A DNA stretch of 64,000 nt from Nostocoides sp. Soil756 (GTDB lineage: Bacteria > Actinomycetota > Actinomycetes > Actinomycetales > Dermatophilaceae). Below the pieces are notes generated by a model that was not told the DNA's origin, made no database searches, and saw only the letters and a program-made list of their open reading frames with translations. The stretch lies in the NCBI RefSeq assembly GCF_001428065.1, contig NZ_LMSE01000003.1, forward strand, positions 215,632 through 279,631, written 5' to 3'. Of this stretch, positions 25,467-36,933 are shown one piece after another. The first letter of the stretch is position 1. Every line of letters begins with the position of its first letter. A program made the translations under genes and the position numbers.

Positions 25467-26303
25467 CTACGCCGCCGGGGCCCACCCCACGGTGTAGCGC
25501 ATGTCCTGCCAGCTCACGACCCGCCCGGTCTCGTCCCGCGCGCCGTCGAGGATGTCCGCGGCGCGAGCAAGCAGCCCGTCGCGCTCGGCCTCGGGCACGA
25601 GGGACCACATCATCCGCTGGCCCGTGCTCATCGAGAACGCCTTCCAGCCCTCGACGTCGCCGTAGACCACCGGGACCCGGCGGGTCACCGTGCGGACGTC
25701 GACGGCCCCAGCGCCCCGGAGCAGGGCCTCCATCCCGGCATCGCTCGCGAACGGGTCGTCCGGCCCCATCGCCTTGGGGTCGAGCATGGCCGGGGGCAGC
25801 CAGGGGCGGAACAGCGCGTTGACCTCGGCGGCCGCGGGGTGCTCGGCCCCGAACGTCGTGAGGCCGATCCGGCCGCCCGGTGCCAGCAGCCGCACCCAGC
25901 GGGCGAGCGCCGCGGCGGGGTCCGGGAGGAAGAACAGGACCAGCGCCGACGCGACGACGTCGAAGGACCCGGCGGGCAGGTCCGGGTCGACGGCGTCCAT
26001 CACCCGCACCCGGGCGTCGAGCCCTTCGCGGGCGAGGAGGGCGCTGGTGTGCGCGACCATCGCCGCGCTGAGGTCGACCGCCTCGACCGTTCCGGTCGGG
26101 AGGACCGCGCGGGCGAGCCCGGTGGTCACCGCGCCCCGGCCGCACCCGATGTCGAGCGCCCGCTCACCGGGCTGCGGGGCGAGGGCCTCCAGCAGGCCGA
26201 GGGCCGCCGGGCCGAAGAACGCTACGCCGCTCTGGTCGTAGTCGTCGGCGACCGCGTCGAACGTCGCCCGCACCCGGGCGACCGGGTCCTGGCCCGTGCT
26301 CAT
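25467..26303 (-). CDS. class I SAM-dependent methyltransferase
   Basis: The protein is 278 aa. Rossmann-fold motif I is ERALDIGCGRGAVTTGLA; motif II EAVDLSAAMVAHT, post-I ARVRVMDAVDPDLPAGSFDVV and FFLPDPAAAL follow. This resembles the UbiE/MenG-like methyltransferase_11 group, but I cannot name a substrate. Monocistronic, with a leaderless -10 at 26311. No signal peptide. Confidence 0.88.
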   Translation of the reverse strand: MSTGQDPVARVRATFDAVADDYDQSGVAFFGPAALGLLEALAPQPGERALDIGCGRGAVTTGLARAVLPTGTVEAVDLSAAMVAHTSALLAREGLDARVRVMDAVDPDLPAGSFDVVASALVLFFLPDPAAALARWVRLLAPGGRIGLTTFGAEHPAAAEVNALFRPWLPPAMLDPKAMGPDDPFASDAGMEALLRGAGAVDVRTVTRRVPVVYGDVEGWKAFSMSTGQRMMWSLVPEAERDGLLARAADILDGARDETGRVVSWQDMRYTVGWAPAA

Positions 26304-26310
26304 GGGCCCG

Positions 26311-26316
26311 ATTATG
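26311..26316 (-). promoter_or_regulatory. -10 element, leaderless start of the methyltransferase
   Basis: Minus-strand CATAAT, 7 nt before the ATG at 26303. Confidence 0.5.
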
Positions 26317-26351
26317 GCCCTCGGGCCACGCGGTGCCCAGGGGTCGGGCGC

Positions 26352-27185
26352 TCAGGCCGCGGGGCCCTGGTCGACCGCCCGCAGGACGCGGCGCAGGGTC
26401 TCGACGACCACCTCCGGGGCGTCGGTGTGCACCCAGTGCGCGGCCCTGCGCACTCGCACCAGCCGGGTCCGGGGGAAGAGTGCGCGCATGGCGGGGACGT
26501 CGTCGTCGCGGACGTACTCGGACTCGGCCCCCGCCAGCCACACCACCGGCCCGTCCCACGAGGCACCGTGGAGGTCGGGGAAACCGGCGATGAGCGAGCC
26601 CGGCCCGCGCTCGGCGTCGGCGCGCACGAGGTCGAGGTTGGCCTGCCACGACCACTCGGTGCCCGAGCGGCGCAGGTTCTGCAGGAGGAAGGCCTTCACC
26701 CCGGGGTCGGTCTCGCGGAAGCGGGCCTCGGCGTCGGCCCGGCTGGTCAGCTCGCCCAGCGGCAGGGCCCGCATCTCGTCGATGTAGCCGGTGAACCGGT
26801 CGAGGCTGCCGTACCCCTTGGGGGCGATGTCGACGACGACCAGGCTGGCGACGAGCTCGGGATGGGTGAGCGTCAGCACCATCGAGACCTTGCCGCCGAG
26901 GCTATGGCCCACCACGACCCACTGCTCCCCCGGTGCCGTCGCCTCGAGGGTGGCCGCCACGGCGTCGGCGTACGCCCGGTACGAGAACTCCGCCGACCAG
27001 GGCGAGCGGCCGTGGTCGGGCAGGTCGAGCAGCAGGGCCCGCGCCTCGGTGCCGGCGGGCCCCGCGAGCGCCTTCGCGACCTGCGTCCAGTTGCGCCCCT
27101 GGCCGAACAGCCCGTGCAGGAACGCGATCCGCGGGCCGTCGGTGCCGACCCCCAGGGTGTGCAGCCCGGCGGGCTGGCCGCTCAC
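26352..27185 (-). CDS. alpha/beta hydrolase
   Basis: The protein is 277 aa. Oxyanion motif HGLFGQGRNW near residue 20, nucleophile elbow VVGHSLGGKVSM, and C-terminal catalytic His in RRAAHWVHTDAPE. The fold resembles YbfF/haloperoxidase-type esterases. GTG start with a 4-nt overlap with the ffh stop, so it is cotranslated with SRP protein; the functional reason is not obvious. Confidence 0.92.
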   Translation of the reverse strand: MSGQPAGLHTLGVGTDGPRIAFLHGLFGQGRNWTQVAKALAGPAGTEARALLLDLPDHGRSPWSAEFSYRAYADAVAATLEATAPGEQWVVVGHSLGGKVSMVLTLTHPELVASLVVVDIAPKGYGSLDRFTGYIDEMRALPLGELTSRADAEARFRETDPGVKAFLLQNLRRSGTEWSWQANLDLVRADAERGPGSLIAGFPDLHGASWDGPVVWLAGAESEYVRDDDVPAMRALFPRTRLVRVRRAAHWVHTDAPEVVVETLRRVLRAVDQGPAA

Positions 27186-28786
27186 TTCCCGAGGAACTTC
27201 TCGAAGCCCTTCGGCAGCTGGGCCGGGTCGAGCGCGGCCGGGTCGACACCACCGGCCGGGCCGCCGCCGAAGCTCGACCCCGACGGGGACGACGCCGGCC
27301 GCTGGGCCGCCGCGCGCTCCTCGGCCGCCCGCTTGGCGGGGTTGCCCGACTTGGACTTCTTGCGCTGGGGCTGCTGCTTGCCGCGCTTGCCCGGCCCCGA
27401 GCCCATCCCGGGCAGGCCCGGCATCCCCGGGATGCCGCCGCCCTTGGCGAGCTGCTTCATCATCTTCTGCGCCTCGCCGAAGCGCTCGAGGAGCCCGTTG
27501 ACCTCGGAGGTGGAGACGCCCGAGCCCTTGGCGATGCGGGCCCGGCGCGAGCCGTTGATCTGCTTGGGGTGGTTGCGCTCGAACGGGGTCATCGAACGGA
27601 CCATGGCCTCGACCCGGTCGAACTCGCGCTCGTCGAAGCTGTCGAGCTGGGCCTTCATCTGGCCCATGCCCGGCATCATCCCGAGGATCGACTTCAGCGA
27701 GCCCATCTTCTTGATGGCCGCCATCTGCTGGAGGAAGTCGTCGAAGGTGAAGTCCTCGGCGGCGAGGAACTTGCGCTCCATCTCGGCGGCCTGGGTGCGG
27801 TCGAAGGCCCGCTCGGCCTGCTCGATGAGGGTGAGCACGTCGCCCATGTCGAGGATGCGCGAGGCCATCCGGTCGGGGTGGAAGACCTCGAAGTCCTTCA
27901 CGCCCTCGCCCGTGGAGGCGAACATGATCGGGCGGCCGGTGACCGACGCCACCGACAGCGCCGCGCCACCGCGGGCGTCGCCGTCGAGCTTGGAGAGGAC
28001 GACGCCGGTGAGGTCGACGCCCTCGAGGAAGGCCTCGGCGGTCTCGACGGCCGCCTGGCCGATCATCGCGTCGATGACGAACAGGACCTCGTCGGGCTGG
28101 ATCGCGGCGCGGATGTCGGCGGCCTGCTGCATCAGGTCGGCGTCGACGGCGAGGCGGCCGGCGGTGTCGACGATGACGACGTCGTGCTGGCGGGCGCGCG
28201 CCTGCTCGATGCCGGCCCGCGAGACGGCCACCGGGTCGCCGTGCGAGCGGGTGCCCTCGACGGCTCCGCCGACGACGTCGTGGCCGGCGGTGTTGCCGCG
28301 CTCGGGCGCGAAGACCGGCACGCCGGCACGCTGGCCGACGACCTCGAGCTGGGTGACGGCGTTGGGGCGCTGCAGGTCGGCGGCGACCAGGAGCGGGGTG
28401 TGGCCCTGCTCCTTGAGCCAGTGGCCGAGCTTGCCCGCGAGGGTGGTCTTGCCCGAGCCCTGGAGGCCCGCGAGCATGATGACGGTCGGGGGCTGCTTCG
28501 CGAACCGGATGCCGCGGGTCTCGCCGCCGAGGATGCCGACGAGCTCCTCGTTGACGATCTTGACGACCTGCTGCGCCGGGTTGAGCGCCTCGCTGACCTC
28601 GGAGCCGAGCGCGCGGTCGCGCACACTGGTCGTGAAGGCCTTGACCACGGGCAGGGCGACATCGGCGTCGAGCAGCGCGAGCCGGATGTCGCGGACGGTC
28701 CGGTTGACGTCGGACTCGCTGAGGCGGCCCTTGGTCCGCAGGTTGCGGAAGGTCTCGGTCAGGCGGTCGGACAGGCTGGTGAACAC
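27182..28786 (-). CDS. ffh: signal recognition particle protein Ffh
   Basis: The protein is 534 aa. NG domain: N-terminal helical bundle, P-loop GLQGSGKTTLAGKL, DTAGRLAVDADLM, TKLDGDARGGAALS-type G4 region. M domain: Met-rich helices (MGSLKSILGMMPGMGQMKAQ) and signal-RNA binding GSRRARIAKGSGVS. An extended Pro/Gly/Ser tail ends in LPKGFEKFLGK. It pairs with FtsY (33606-34799) to target ribosomes to the membrane. GTG at 28786 set by a leaderless -10. Confidence 0.97.
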   Translation of the reverse strand: MFTSLSDRLTETFRNLRTKGRLSESDVNRTVRDIRLALLDADVALPVVKAFTTSVRDRALGSEVSEALNPAQQVVKIVNEELVGILGGETRGIRFAKQPPTVIMLAGLQGSGKTTLAGKLGHWLKEQGHTPLLVAADLQRPNAVTQLEVVGQRAGVPVFAPERGNTAGHDVVGGAVEGTRSHGDPVAVSRAGIEQARARQHDVVIVDTAGRLAVDADLMQQAADIRAAIQPDEVLFVIDAMIGQAAVETAEAFLEGVDLTGVVLSKLDGDARGGAALSVASVTGRPIMFASTGEGVKDFEVFHPDRMASRILDMGDVLTLIEQAERAFDRTQAAEMERKFLAAEDFTFDDFLQQMAAIKKMGSLKSILGMMPGMGQMKAQLDSFDEREFDRVEAMVRSMTPFERNHPKQINGSRRARIAKGSGVSTSEVNGLLERFGEAQKMMKQLAKGGGIPGMPGLPGMGSGPGKRGKQQPQRKKSKSGNPAKRAAEERAAAQRPASSPSGSSFGGGPAGGVDPAALDPAQLPKGFEKFLGK

Positions 28787-28792
28787 CGGGAC

Positions 28793-28798
28793 AGCCTA
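28793..28798 (-). promoter_or_regulatory. -10 element, leaderless start of ffh
   Basis: Minus-strand TAGGCT, 6 nt before the GTG at 28786. Confidence 0.5.
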
Positions 28799-28818
28799 AC
28801 GACGCCGCGTCCCCACCT

Positions 28819-28868
28819 CGAACGTGTGTGAAGAACCTCGGGATGCCGACGCTCTTCACACACGTTCG
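28819..28868. repeat. 16-bp perfect inverted repeat between glnD and ffh
   Basis: CGAACGTGTGTGAAGA (28819-28834) and its exact complement (28853-28868) flank an 18-nt centre. It lies 14 nt after the glnD stop and just upstream of the ffh promoter. It could terminate glnD, but the long purine/pyrimidine-biased arms and large centre also suit a protein site or a small palindromic mobile element. Confidence 0.75.
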
Positions 28869-28881
28869 CGGTGGCTGGGGG

Positions 28882-31317
28882 TCAGGCGGGCGTGATGCCG
28901 TCGCAGGTGTCGATCACGAGGCTGACCGCCTGCCCCACCCGGGCCGGAGGCAGCGGCCGCCCGTCGGCGCCGGTCAGGTAGAAGGTGTCCAGCGTCTGCC
29001 CCGCGTAGGTGGCGATGTGGGCCGAGCGCACCGAGATGCCGGCCCGCGCCAGGGCGGCGCCGAGCTCGTGCAGCAGCCCCGGCCGGTCCTGGGCGCGCAC
29101 CTCGAGCACGGTGGCCTCCGAGCTGGCACCCGGGACCACGAGGGCCCGCGCCTGCCCGGGCGAGCCCAGGCCCGACTCGCCCGACGGCCGCCCGTGGTGG
29201 GCACGCCGCCGGTCGAGGGTCTGCAGCGGGGTGCGGTCGCCACGGGCCAGCCGGGAGAGCCCGCGCACGATCCGCTCGGGGTCGGGCACGGCGCCGCTCG
29301 GGGACTCGACGTGCCACTCGTCGGCAGCCACGCCATCGACGGTCCGCAGGATGGCCGTGCGCACGGTGTGCCCCTCGGCGGCCAGCAGGCCCGCGGTGTC
29401 GGCGAAGAGCCCGACCCGGTCGAGGTCGAGGATGTCGAGGCGGTGCGACCCGCCGCCGGAGACGACGCGTACGTCGGGCTCCCCCGCGCGCACCGACGCG
29501 ACGAGGTCCCCGTCGAGGTGCCAACCGGCCGCCGTGCCGCCCACGGGGCCGTCGTGGCCGGTGGGGCCGGTGGAGGCGGCGGGGCGGGCCGGGTCGGTGA
29601 CCGGGCGCGGGGCGTCGAGCCGGGCGCGGACCGCGACCGCCAGCTGCTCGAGCAGCGTGGCGCGCCAGTCGGTCCAGGCCAAGGCGCCGGCGGCGGAGGC
29701 GTCGGCCTCCGTGAGGGCCAGCAGCAGCTCGAGGACCTCGCGGTCGCCGTCGACCGCGGCGATGGCGGCGTCGACGGTGGCGGGGTCCTGGTGGTCGCGG
29801 CGGGTGGCGAGCTCGATGACGGTCAGGTGCTCGCGCACCAGGGTCACCAGCACCTCGACATCGGGCGGCGCGAAGCCCCAGCGGGTCGCGGCCCCGCGGG
29901 TGGTCTCGGCGCCGGTGACCGAGTGGTCGTGGGCGCCGCGGACCTTGCCGATGTCGTGCAGCAGGGCCGCGGCCAGCAGCAGGTCGGGGCGCGAGGTACG
30001 GCGCACCAGCCCGGCGGCCCGAACCACGGTCTCGACCAGGTGCCGGTCGACGGTGTGGCGGTGCACGGCGCTGCGCTGGGGTCGCGAGCGGACGGCGGCC
30101 CACTCGGGCAGCCACCGCTCCACGATGCCCACCTGGTCGAGCCCCTCCCACACGGTGACCAGCCCGGCGCCGGACGCCAGCAGGTCGCCGAGCAGGTCCC
30201 GGGCGTTCGCCGGCCACGGGGTGGGGAGGTCGGGCGCGCCGGCCGCGAGGTTGTCCAGCGTGGCGGGCGCGATGGGCAGACCCGCGCGGGCGGCGACCAC
30301 CGCGGCCCGCAGCGGCATCGTGGCGTCGGTCTCGGCCAGACGCGACGAGCCGAGCACGACCTCGCCGTCGCTGGCGAACAGGCCGTGGCCGAGCGGGGTC
30401 ATCTGCGGGCGACGGGGGCCCACCCGCAGGGTGCGAGCGCGCTGCGACTGCCCGGCGCGGCGCACGGTGCCGTCGAGGGCGTAGGCGATGGTCCGGCCGG
30501 CACCCGAGACGGCGGTCAGCAGGTCATCGGCGTCGGGGTGGCCGAGCAGCGCGGCGACGGCGTCGTGGTCCTCCCGGCCGAGCCGGTCGCGGCCCCGACC
30601 GGTCACGACGTGCACGGCATCGCGCACGTCGAGCAGGAGCGCGTGCGCGGCATCCACCCCGCCGTGCGGGCGGTCGGCGAGCCAGGCCTCCGCGAGGGCG
30701 GTGAGGACGGTCATGTCGCGCAGCCCGCCGTGCGACTCCTTCAGCTCGGGCTCGATCGACTGTGCGAGGTCGCCCTGGCGGGCGTGCCGCGCGCCGAGGG
30801 CCTCGACCAGCTGCGGCAACCGCTTGCGGGCGTTGCCGCGCCAGTCGTGGGCCACCGTGGAGCGGGCCGCGGCCACCAGGTCCGCATCACCCGCCAGGTG
30901 CGCCAGGTCGAGCAGCCCCACGGCGGCCGTCAGGTCGGAGGCCGCCACCTGCCGGCACTGGGTGACGGTGCGGACGCTGTGGTCGAGGCGCACCCCGGCG
31001 TCCCAGATCGGGTACCAGACGCGGTCGGCCAGGGCGGTGAGGTCCTTGGCGGGCATCGACCGCTCGGAGTGCAGCAGCACCAGGTCGTAGTCGGACAGCG
31101 GCCCGGCATCGGCGCGGCCCAGGCTCCCGACGGCAGCCAGGGCAACCCCCTCGAGGCGCGCCCCACCGGTCGCGGCCGCCCACACCTCGGCCAGCCACTC
31201 ACGGTTGAAGGCCGACAGGGCGGCCCGGCGCGACCGGCCGGCCCCCGCGACGGCGAAGTCGCGGGTGCCGGCCAGGTCGAGCCTCCGGGAGCCGATGTCG
31301 CTCGAGGAGGTCGCCAT
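28882..31317 (-). CDS. glnD: PII uridylyl/adenylyltransferase
   Basis: The protein is 811 aa. Order: nucleotidyltransferase domain with GSLGRADAGPLSDYDL; helical PII-UTase domain; HD domain (LLAAALLHDIGKVRGAHDHS) that removes the modification; two C-terminal ACT domains (RLDILDLDRVGLFADTAG and EVRAQDRPGLLHELGAAL) that sense glutamine. It modifies GlnB, encoded just upstream. ATG 2 nt after the glnB stop. The amtB-glnB-glnD order is standard in actinobacteria, where the modification is often adenylylation. Confidence 0.96.
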   Translation of the reverse strand: MATSSSDIGSRRLDLAGTRDFAVAGAGRSRRAALSAFNREWLAEVWAAATGGARLEGVALAAVGSLGRADAGPLSDYDLVLLHSERSMPAKDLTALADRVWYPIWDAGVRLDHSVRTVTQCRQVAASDLTAAVGLLDLAHLAGDADLVAAARSTVAHDWRGNARKRLPQLVEALGARHARQGDLAQSIEPELKESHGGLRDMTVLTALAEAWLADRPHGGVDAAHALLLDVRDAVHVVTGRGRDRLGREDHDAVAALLGHPDADDLLTAVSGAGRTIAYALDGTVRRAGQSQRARTLRVGPRRPQMTPLGHGLFASDGEVVLGSSRLAETDATMPLRAAVVAARAGLPIAPATLDNLAAGAPDLPTPWPANARDLLGDLLASGAGLVTVWEGLDQVGIVERWLPEWAAVRSRPQRSAVHRHTVDRHLVETVVRAAGLVRRTSRPDLLLAAALLHDIGKVRGAHDHSVTGAETTRGAATRWGFAPPDVEVLVTLVREHLTVIELATRRDHQDPATVDAAIAAVDGDREVLELLLALTEADASAAGALAWTDWRATLLEQLAVAVRARLDAPRPVTDPARPAASTGPTGHDGPVGGTAAGWHLDGDLVASVRAGEPDVRVVSGGGSHRLDILDLDRVGLFADTAGLLAAEGHTVRTAILRTVDGVAADEWHVESPSGAVPDPERIVRGLSRLARGDRTPLQTLDRRRAHHGRPSGESGLGSPGQARALVVPGASSEATVLEVRAQDRPGLLHELGAALARAGISVRSAHIATYAGQTLDTFYLTGADGRPLPPARVGQAVSLVIDTCDGITPA

Positions 31318-31319
31318 CC

Positions 31320-33584
<2,265 letters not shown>

Positions 33585-33605
33585 CCCGCGACCTCGCGAC
33601 GGCCG

Positions 33606-34799
33606 CTAGTCGAGGATGGCGTCGACGAAGGCCTCGGGGTCGAAGGGCGCGAGGTCATCGGGCCCCTCCCCCAGTCCGACGAGCTTGACCGGCACGCCGA
33701 GCCCGCGCTGCACGGCCACGACGATGCCGCCCTTGGCCGTGCCGTCGAGCTTGGTCAGCACGATGCCGGTGATGCCGACGACCTCCCCGAAGACCTCGGC
33801 CTGGCGCATCCCGTTCTGGCCCGTGGTGGCGTCGAGGACGAGCAGCACCTCGTCGACCGGGCTCTGCTTCTCGATGACGCGCTTGACCTTGCCGAGCTCG
33901 TCCATCAGCCCGACCTTGTTCTGCAGGCGCCCCGCGGTGTCGACGATGACGACATCGGCCTCGAGCTCGGCCGCGGCCTTCACGGCGTCGAACGCCACGG
34001 CCGCCGGGTCGGCGCCGTCACGCTCGGAACGGATGGTCGGCACCCCGACCCGACCGCCCCAGGTCTCGAGCTGGTCGGCGGCCGCCGCGCGGAAGGTGTC
34101 GGCCGCCCCGAGCACGACGTCCTTGTCCTGCGCCACCAGCACGCGGGCCAGCTTGCCCACGGTGGTGGTCTTGCCGGTGCCGTTGACCCCGACGACCAGG
34201 ATGCAGGCGGGCCGGCCGTCGACGCGGTCGTCGGCGAGCGAGCGGTCCATGGAGGGGTCGACCAGCCGGAGCAGCTCCTCGCGCAGCATCCGCCGCACGC
34301 TCGCCTCGTCGGTGGCGCCCTCGACGGCGACCCGGGTGCGCAGCGCAGCCACCAGCTCGGTGGTCGCGGCGACGCCGAGGTCGGCGGCCAGGAGGGTGTC
34401 CTCGACCTCCTCCCACCCTGCCTCGTCGAGCGAGCCACCCGCGAGCAGCGCCAGCAGGCCCTTGCCGAGGGCGGAGTTCGAGCGGGCCAGCCGGGCCCGG
34501 AGGCGGCGCAGCCGGCCGGCGGGCGCCTCCGGGGTCTCGACCGACGGAGCCGGCGCCGGGGCCGCGACGACCTCGGGCTCCTCCTCGACCACTTCGCCGG
34601 GATGCTCGATGGTGCCGATCGAGCCGTCCGGCGCGAGGTCGGCGTCGCTGGGGCCGGGCGAGCCCGGCAGGGGCGGGGCCTCACGCTCGTCCTCGACGGA
34701 GGCGCGGCCGCGCCCGCGCAGCAGCCCCAGGATCACCCCCCCGACGACGACGAGGACGGCGACGGCGATGCCGACATAGGTCATGAGCGACTCGGTCAC
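33606..34799 (-). CDS. ftsY: signal recognition particle receptor FtsY
   Basis: The protein is 397 aa. N-terminal membrane anchor (YVGIAVAVLVVVGGVILGLL), acidic Pro/Glu linker to about residue 85, then NG domain with P-loop GVNGTGKTTTVGKLARV, DTAGRLQNKVGLMDEL and TKLDGTAKGG. Receives Ffh-bound ribosomes. GTG at 34799, set by a leaderless -10 element. Confidence 0.97.
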   Translation of the reverse strand: MTESLMTYVGIAVAVLVVVGGVILGLLRGRGRASVEDEREAPPLPGSPGPSDADLAPDGSIGTIEHPGEVVEEEPEVVAAPAPAPSVETPEAPAGRLRRLRARLARSNSALGKGLLALLAGGSLDEAGWEEVEDTLLAADLGVAATTELVAALRTRVAVEGATDEASVRRMLREELLRLVDPSMDRSLADDRVDGRPACILVVGVNGTGKTTTVGKLARVLVAQDKDVVLGAADTFRAAAADQLETWGGRVGVPTIRSERDGADPAAVAFDAVKAAAELEADVVIVDTAGRLQNKVGLMDELGKVKRVIEKQSPVDEVLLVLDATTGQNGMRQAEVFGEVVGITGIVLTKLDGTAKGGIVVAVQRGLGVPVKLVGLGEGPDDLAPFDPEAFVDAILD

Positions 34800-34805
34800 C
34801 CGGTC

Positions 34806-34811
34806 ATCCTG
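34806..34811 (-). promoter_or_regulatory. -10 element, leaderless start of ftsY
   Basis: Minus-strand CAGGAT, 6 nt before the GTG at 34799. Confidence 0.45.
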
Positions 34812-34819
34812 TCAAGGCC

Positions 34820-34847
34820 GGGGCGCCGCGCCCAACTCCGGCGCCCC
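34820..34847 (-). terminator. terminator after the M13 peptidase gene
   Basis: GGGGCGCCG (34820-34828) and CGGCGCCCC (34839-34847), a 9-bp stem with 10-nt loop, 8 nt after the M13 stop and just upstream of the ftsY promoter. Confidence 0.6.
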
Positions 34848-34855
34848 GAGCCCCC

Positions 34856-36805
34856 TCAGAAGATGCGCACCCGCTCGTCGGGAGGCAGGTACAGGCCGTC
34901 GCCCTCGACCACGCCGAAGGCGTCGTGGAACTCGTCGAGGTTGCGCACGGCGTTGGCCCGCAGGTCCATCGGGCTGTGCGGGTCGATGGCCAGCAGCCGC
35001 TCGGCCTCGGCGGTGCGCGCCTTGCCGCACCACACCCGAGCCCAGCCCAGGAAGAAGCGCTGGGCGCCGGTGAGCCCGTCGAGCTCGGGCGCCGGCTGGT
35101 CGCCGAGCGCGATGCGGTAGGCGGAGTAGCCGATGGTGAGCCCGCCGAGGTCGCCGATGTTCTCGCCGACGGTCAGCGCGCCGTTGACGGGCCGGCCGGG
35201 GGCGTCGCGCGACTCCAGGGTCGCGAACTGCGCGATGAGCGCGTCGGCGCGAGCCTGGAACGCGGTGCGGTCCTCCTCGGTCCACCAGTTGCGCAGCTCG
35301 CCGCGGCCGTCGAACTGCGAGCCCTGGTCGTCGAAACCGTGCCCGATCTCGTGGCCGATGACCGCCCCGATGCCGCCGTAGTTGACCGCGTCGTCGGCCT
35401 CGACGTCGAAGAACGGCGGCTGCAGGATGGCGGCGGGGAAGACGATCTCGTTCATCCCGGGGTTGTAGTAGGCGTTCACCGTCTGCGGGGTCATGAACCA
35501 CTCGTGGCGGTCGACCGGGCCGCCGAGCTTGCCGAGGTTGCGGTCGACCTCGAAGGCGGTGGCGCGTTTGACGTTGCCCAGCAGGTCGGTGGGGTCGACC
35601 TCGAGCGCGGAGTAGTCGCGCCAGACGTCGGGGTAGCCGATCTTGGGGGTGAACCGGTCGAGCTTGGCCAGGGCCTCGGCCCGGGTGGCCGGCCCCATCC
35701 ACGGCACCGACGACAGGCTCTGCCGGAACGCCTCGACGAGGTTCGCGACCAGCTCGACCATCCGCGCCTTGGCGTGCGGCGGGAAGTGCCGCTCGACGTA
35801 CAGCCGGCCCACGGCCTCCCCCATGGCACCCTCGACCAGGCTGACGCCGCGCTTCCACCGCTCGCGCAGGGTGGGCACCCCCGAGAGGGTCCGGCCGTAG
35901 AAGTCGAAGTTCTCGTCGACGAAGGCCGAGGACAGGTAGGGCGCGTGCGCGTGCACGAGCTGCCAGACGAGCCAGTCGCGCCACGTCTCGATCGGCACCT
36001 CCGCCAGCGCGGCCTCCACCGAGCGGAGGTGGTCGGGCTGGCGGACGACGACGGCGTCGAACGCGGCCTCGGGCGCCCCCATCCCCTGGAGGTAGGCCGA
36101 CCAGTCGATGTGGCAGAGCCGGCGCAGGCCGTCGCGGTCGAGCAGGGTGTAGGTCTTCACCGGGTCGCGGTTGCTCACCGTGTCCCAGTGGCCGGCGGCG
36201 ATGCGGGTCTCGAGGGCCATGACGCGCTCGGCGGCGGCCTCGGCGCCCGGCCAGGCGACCAGCGACAGCATCCGGCCGACGTGGGCGGTGTAGGCCGCCC
36301 GTAGCTCGGCGTACTGCTCCTCGCGGTAGTACGACTCGTCAGGGAGCCCGATGCCGGCCTGCTGGAGGTAGACGACGTAGCGGTCGGGGTCGCGGTCGTC
36401 GGTGTTGACGTAGGGCTGGACGAGCCCCTCGACGCCGTCGCGCGAGAGCGAGCCCAGCAGGCCCAGCACCCCGGAGGCGTCGCGCACCTGGGTGACCCGC
36501 TCGATGTCGCCCCGCAGTGGCTCGGCGCCGAGGCGCTCGACGCGCTCGTGGTCCATGAAGGCGGAGTACAGGTCGCCGACCTTGGCGGCCACGGTGCCGG
36601 GGTCCGGCGAGCCGGCCGCGACCTCGTCGATGATCGCCCGCACGTGCTCGTCGGCGGCCTCGCGCAGGACGTCGAAGGTGCCGTAGCGCCCGCGGTCGTC
36701 GGGGATCTCGGTGGTCGCGAGCCAGGTGCCGTTGGCGTGGGCGAAGAGGTCGTCCTGGGGACGCACGCGGGCGTCGATGGCGGCGGTGTCGATGCCGGAC
36801 TTCAT
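34856..36805 (-). CDS. M13 (neprilysin/PepO) family metallopeptidase
   Basis: The protein is 649 aa with no signal peptide, like PepO, so probably cytoplasmic. Zinc motif HEIGHGFD begins at His485 (His489 second ligand); the third ligand Glu is in GENIGDLGGL. VNAYYNPGMNEIVFPA precedes the zinc site as the family requires. The N-terminal DLFAHANGTWL is the typical start of the M13 N-domain. RBS AAGGAG before the ATG. Monocistronic, flanked by terminators on both sides. Confidence 0.95.
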   Translation of the reverse strand: MKSGIDTAAIDARVRPQDDLFAHANGTWLATTEIPDDRGRYGTFDVLREAADEHVRAIIDEVAAGSPDPGTVAAKVGDLYSAFMDHERVERLGAEPLRGDIERVTQVRDASGVLGLLGSLSRDGVEGLVQPYVNTDDRDPDRYVVYLQQAGIGLPDESYYREEQYAELRAAYTAHVGRMLSLVAWPGAEAAAERVMALETRIAAGHWDTVSNRDPVKTYTLLDRDGLRRLCHIDWSAYLQGMGAPEAAFDAVVVRQPDHLRSVEAALAEVPIETWRDWLVWQLVHAHAPYLSSAFVDENFDFYGRTLSGVPTLRERWKRGVSLVEGAMGEAVGRLYVERHFPPHAKARMVELVANLVEAFRQSLSSVPWMGPATRAEALAKLDRFTPKIGYPDVWRDYSALEVDPTDLLGNVKRATAFEVDRNLGKLGGPVDRHEWFMTPQTVNAYYNPGMNEIVFPAAILQPPFFDVEADDAVNYGGIGAVIGHEIGHGFDDQGSQFDGRGELRNWWTEEDRTAFQARADALIAQFATLESRDAPGRPVNGALTVGENIGDLGGLTIGYSAYRIALGDQPAPELDGLTGAQRFFLGWARVWCGKARTAEAERLLAIDPHSPMDLRANAVRNLDEFHDAFGVVEGDGLYLPPDERVRIF

Positions 36806-36881
36806 CCGGGCGGCTCCTTCGTGTCGGTGGTCGGGGGCGTGAGCGGTGCTGCGGCCTGGCTTCTCATTCGACCACAGCACG

Positions 36882-36920
36882 CCGACGGCGCGGCCCGCAG
36901 GATGCGGACCGCGCCGTCGG
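36882..36920 (-). terminator. terminator after the secreted propeller protein
   Basis: 12-bp perfect stem, CCGACGGCGCGG (36882-36893) and its complement (36909-36920), with an inner CCGCA/TGCGG extension; 14 nt after the stop at 36934. Confidence 0.75.
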
Positions 36921-36933
36921 TGGGATGCGGAGA

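Noticed and set aside
24288-28799. 1503-residue open frame on the plus strand
   Set aside because: Antisense shadow of the amidohydrolase, methyltransferase, hydrolase and ffh genes; the translation is low-complexity Arg/Gly/His/Pro with no domain. High GC removes stop codons.
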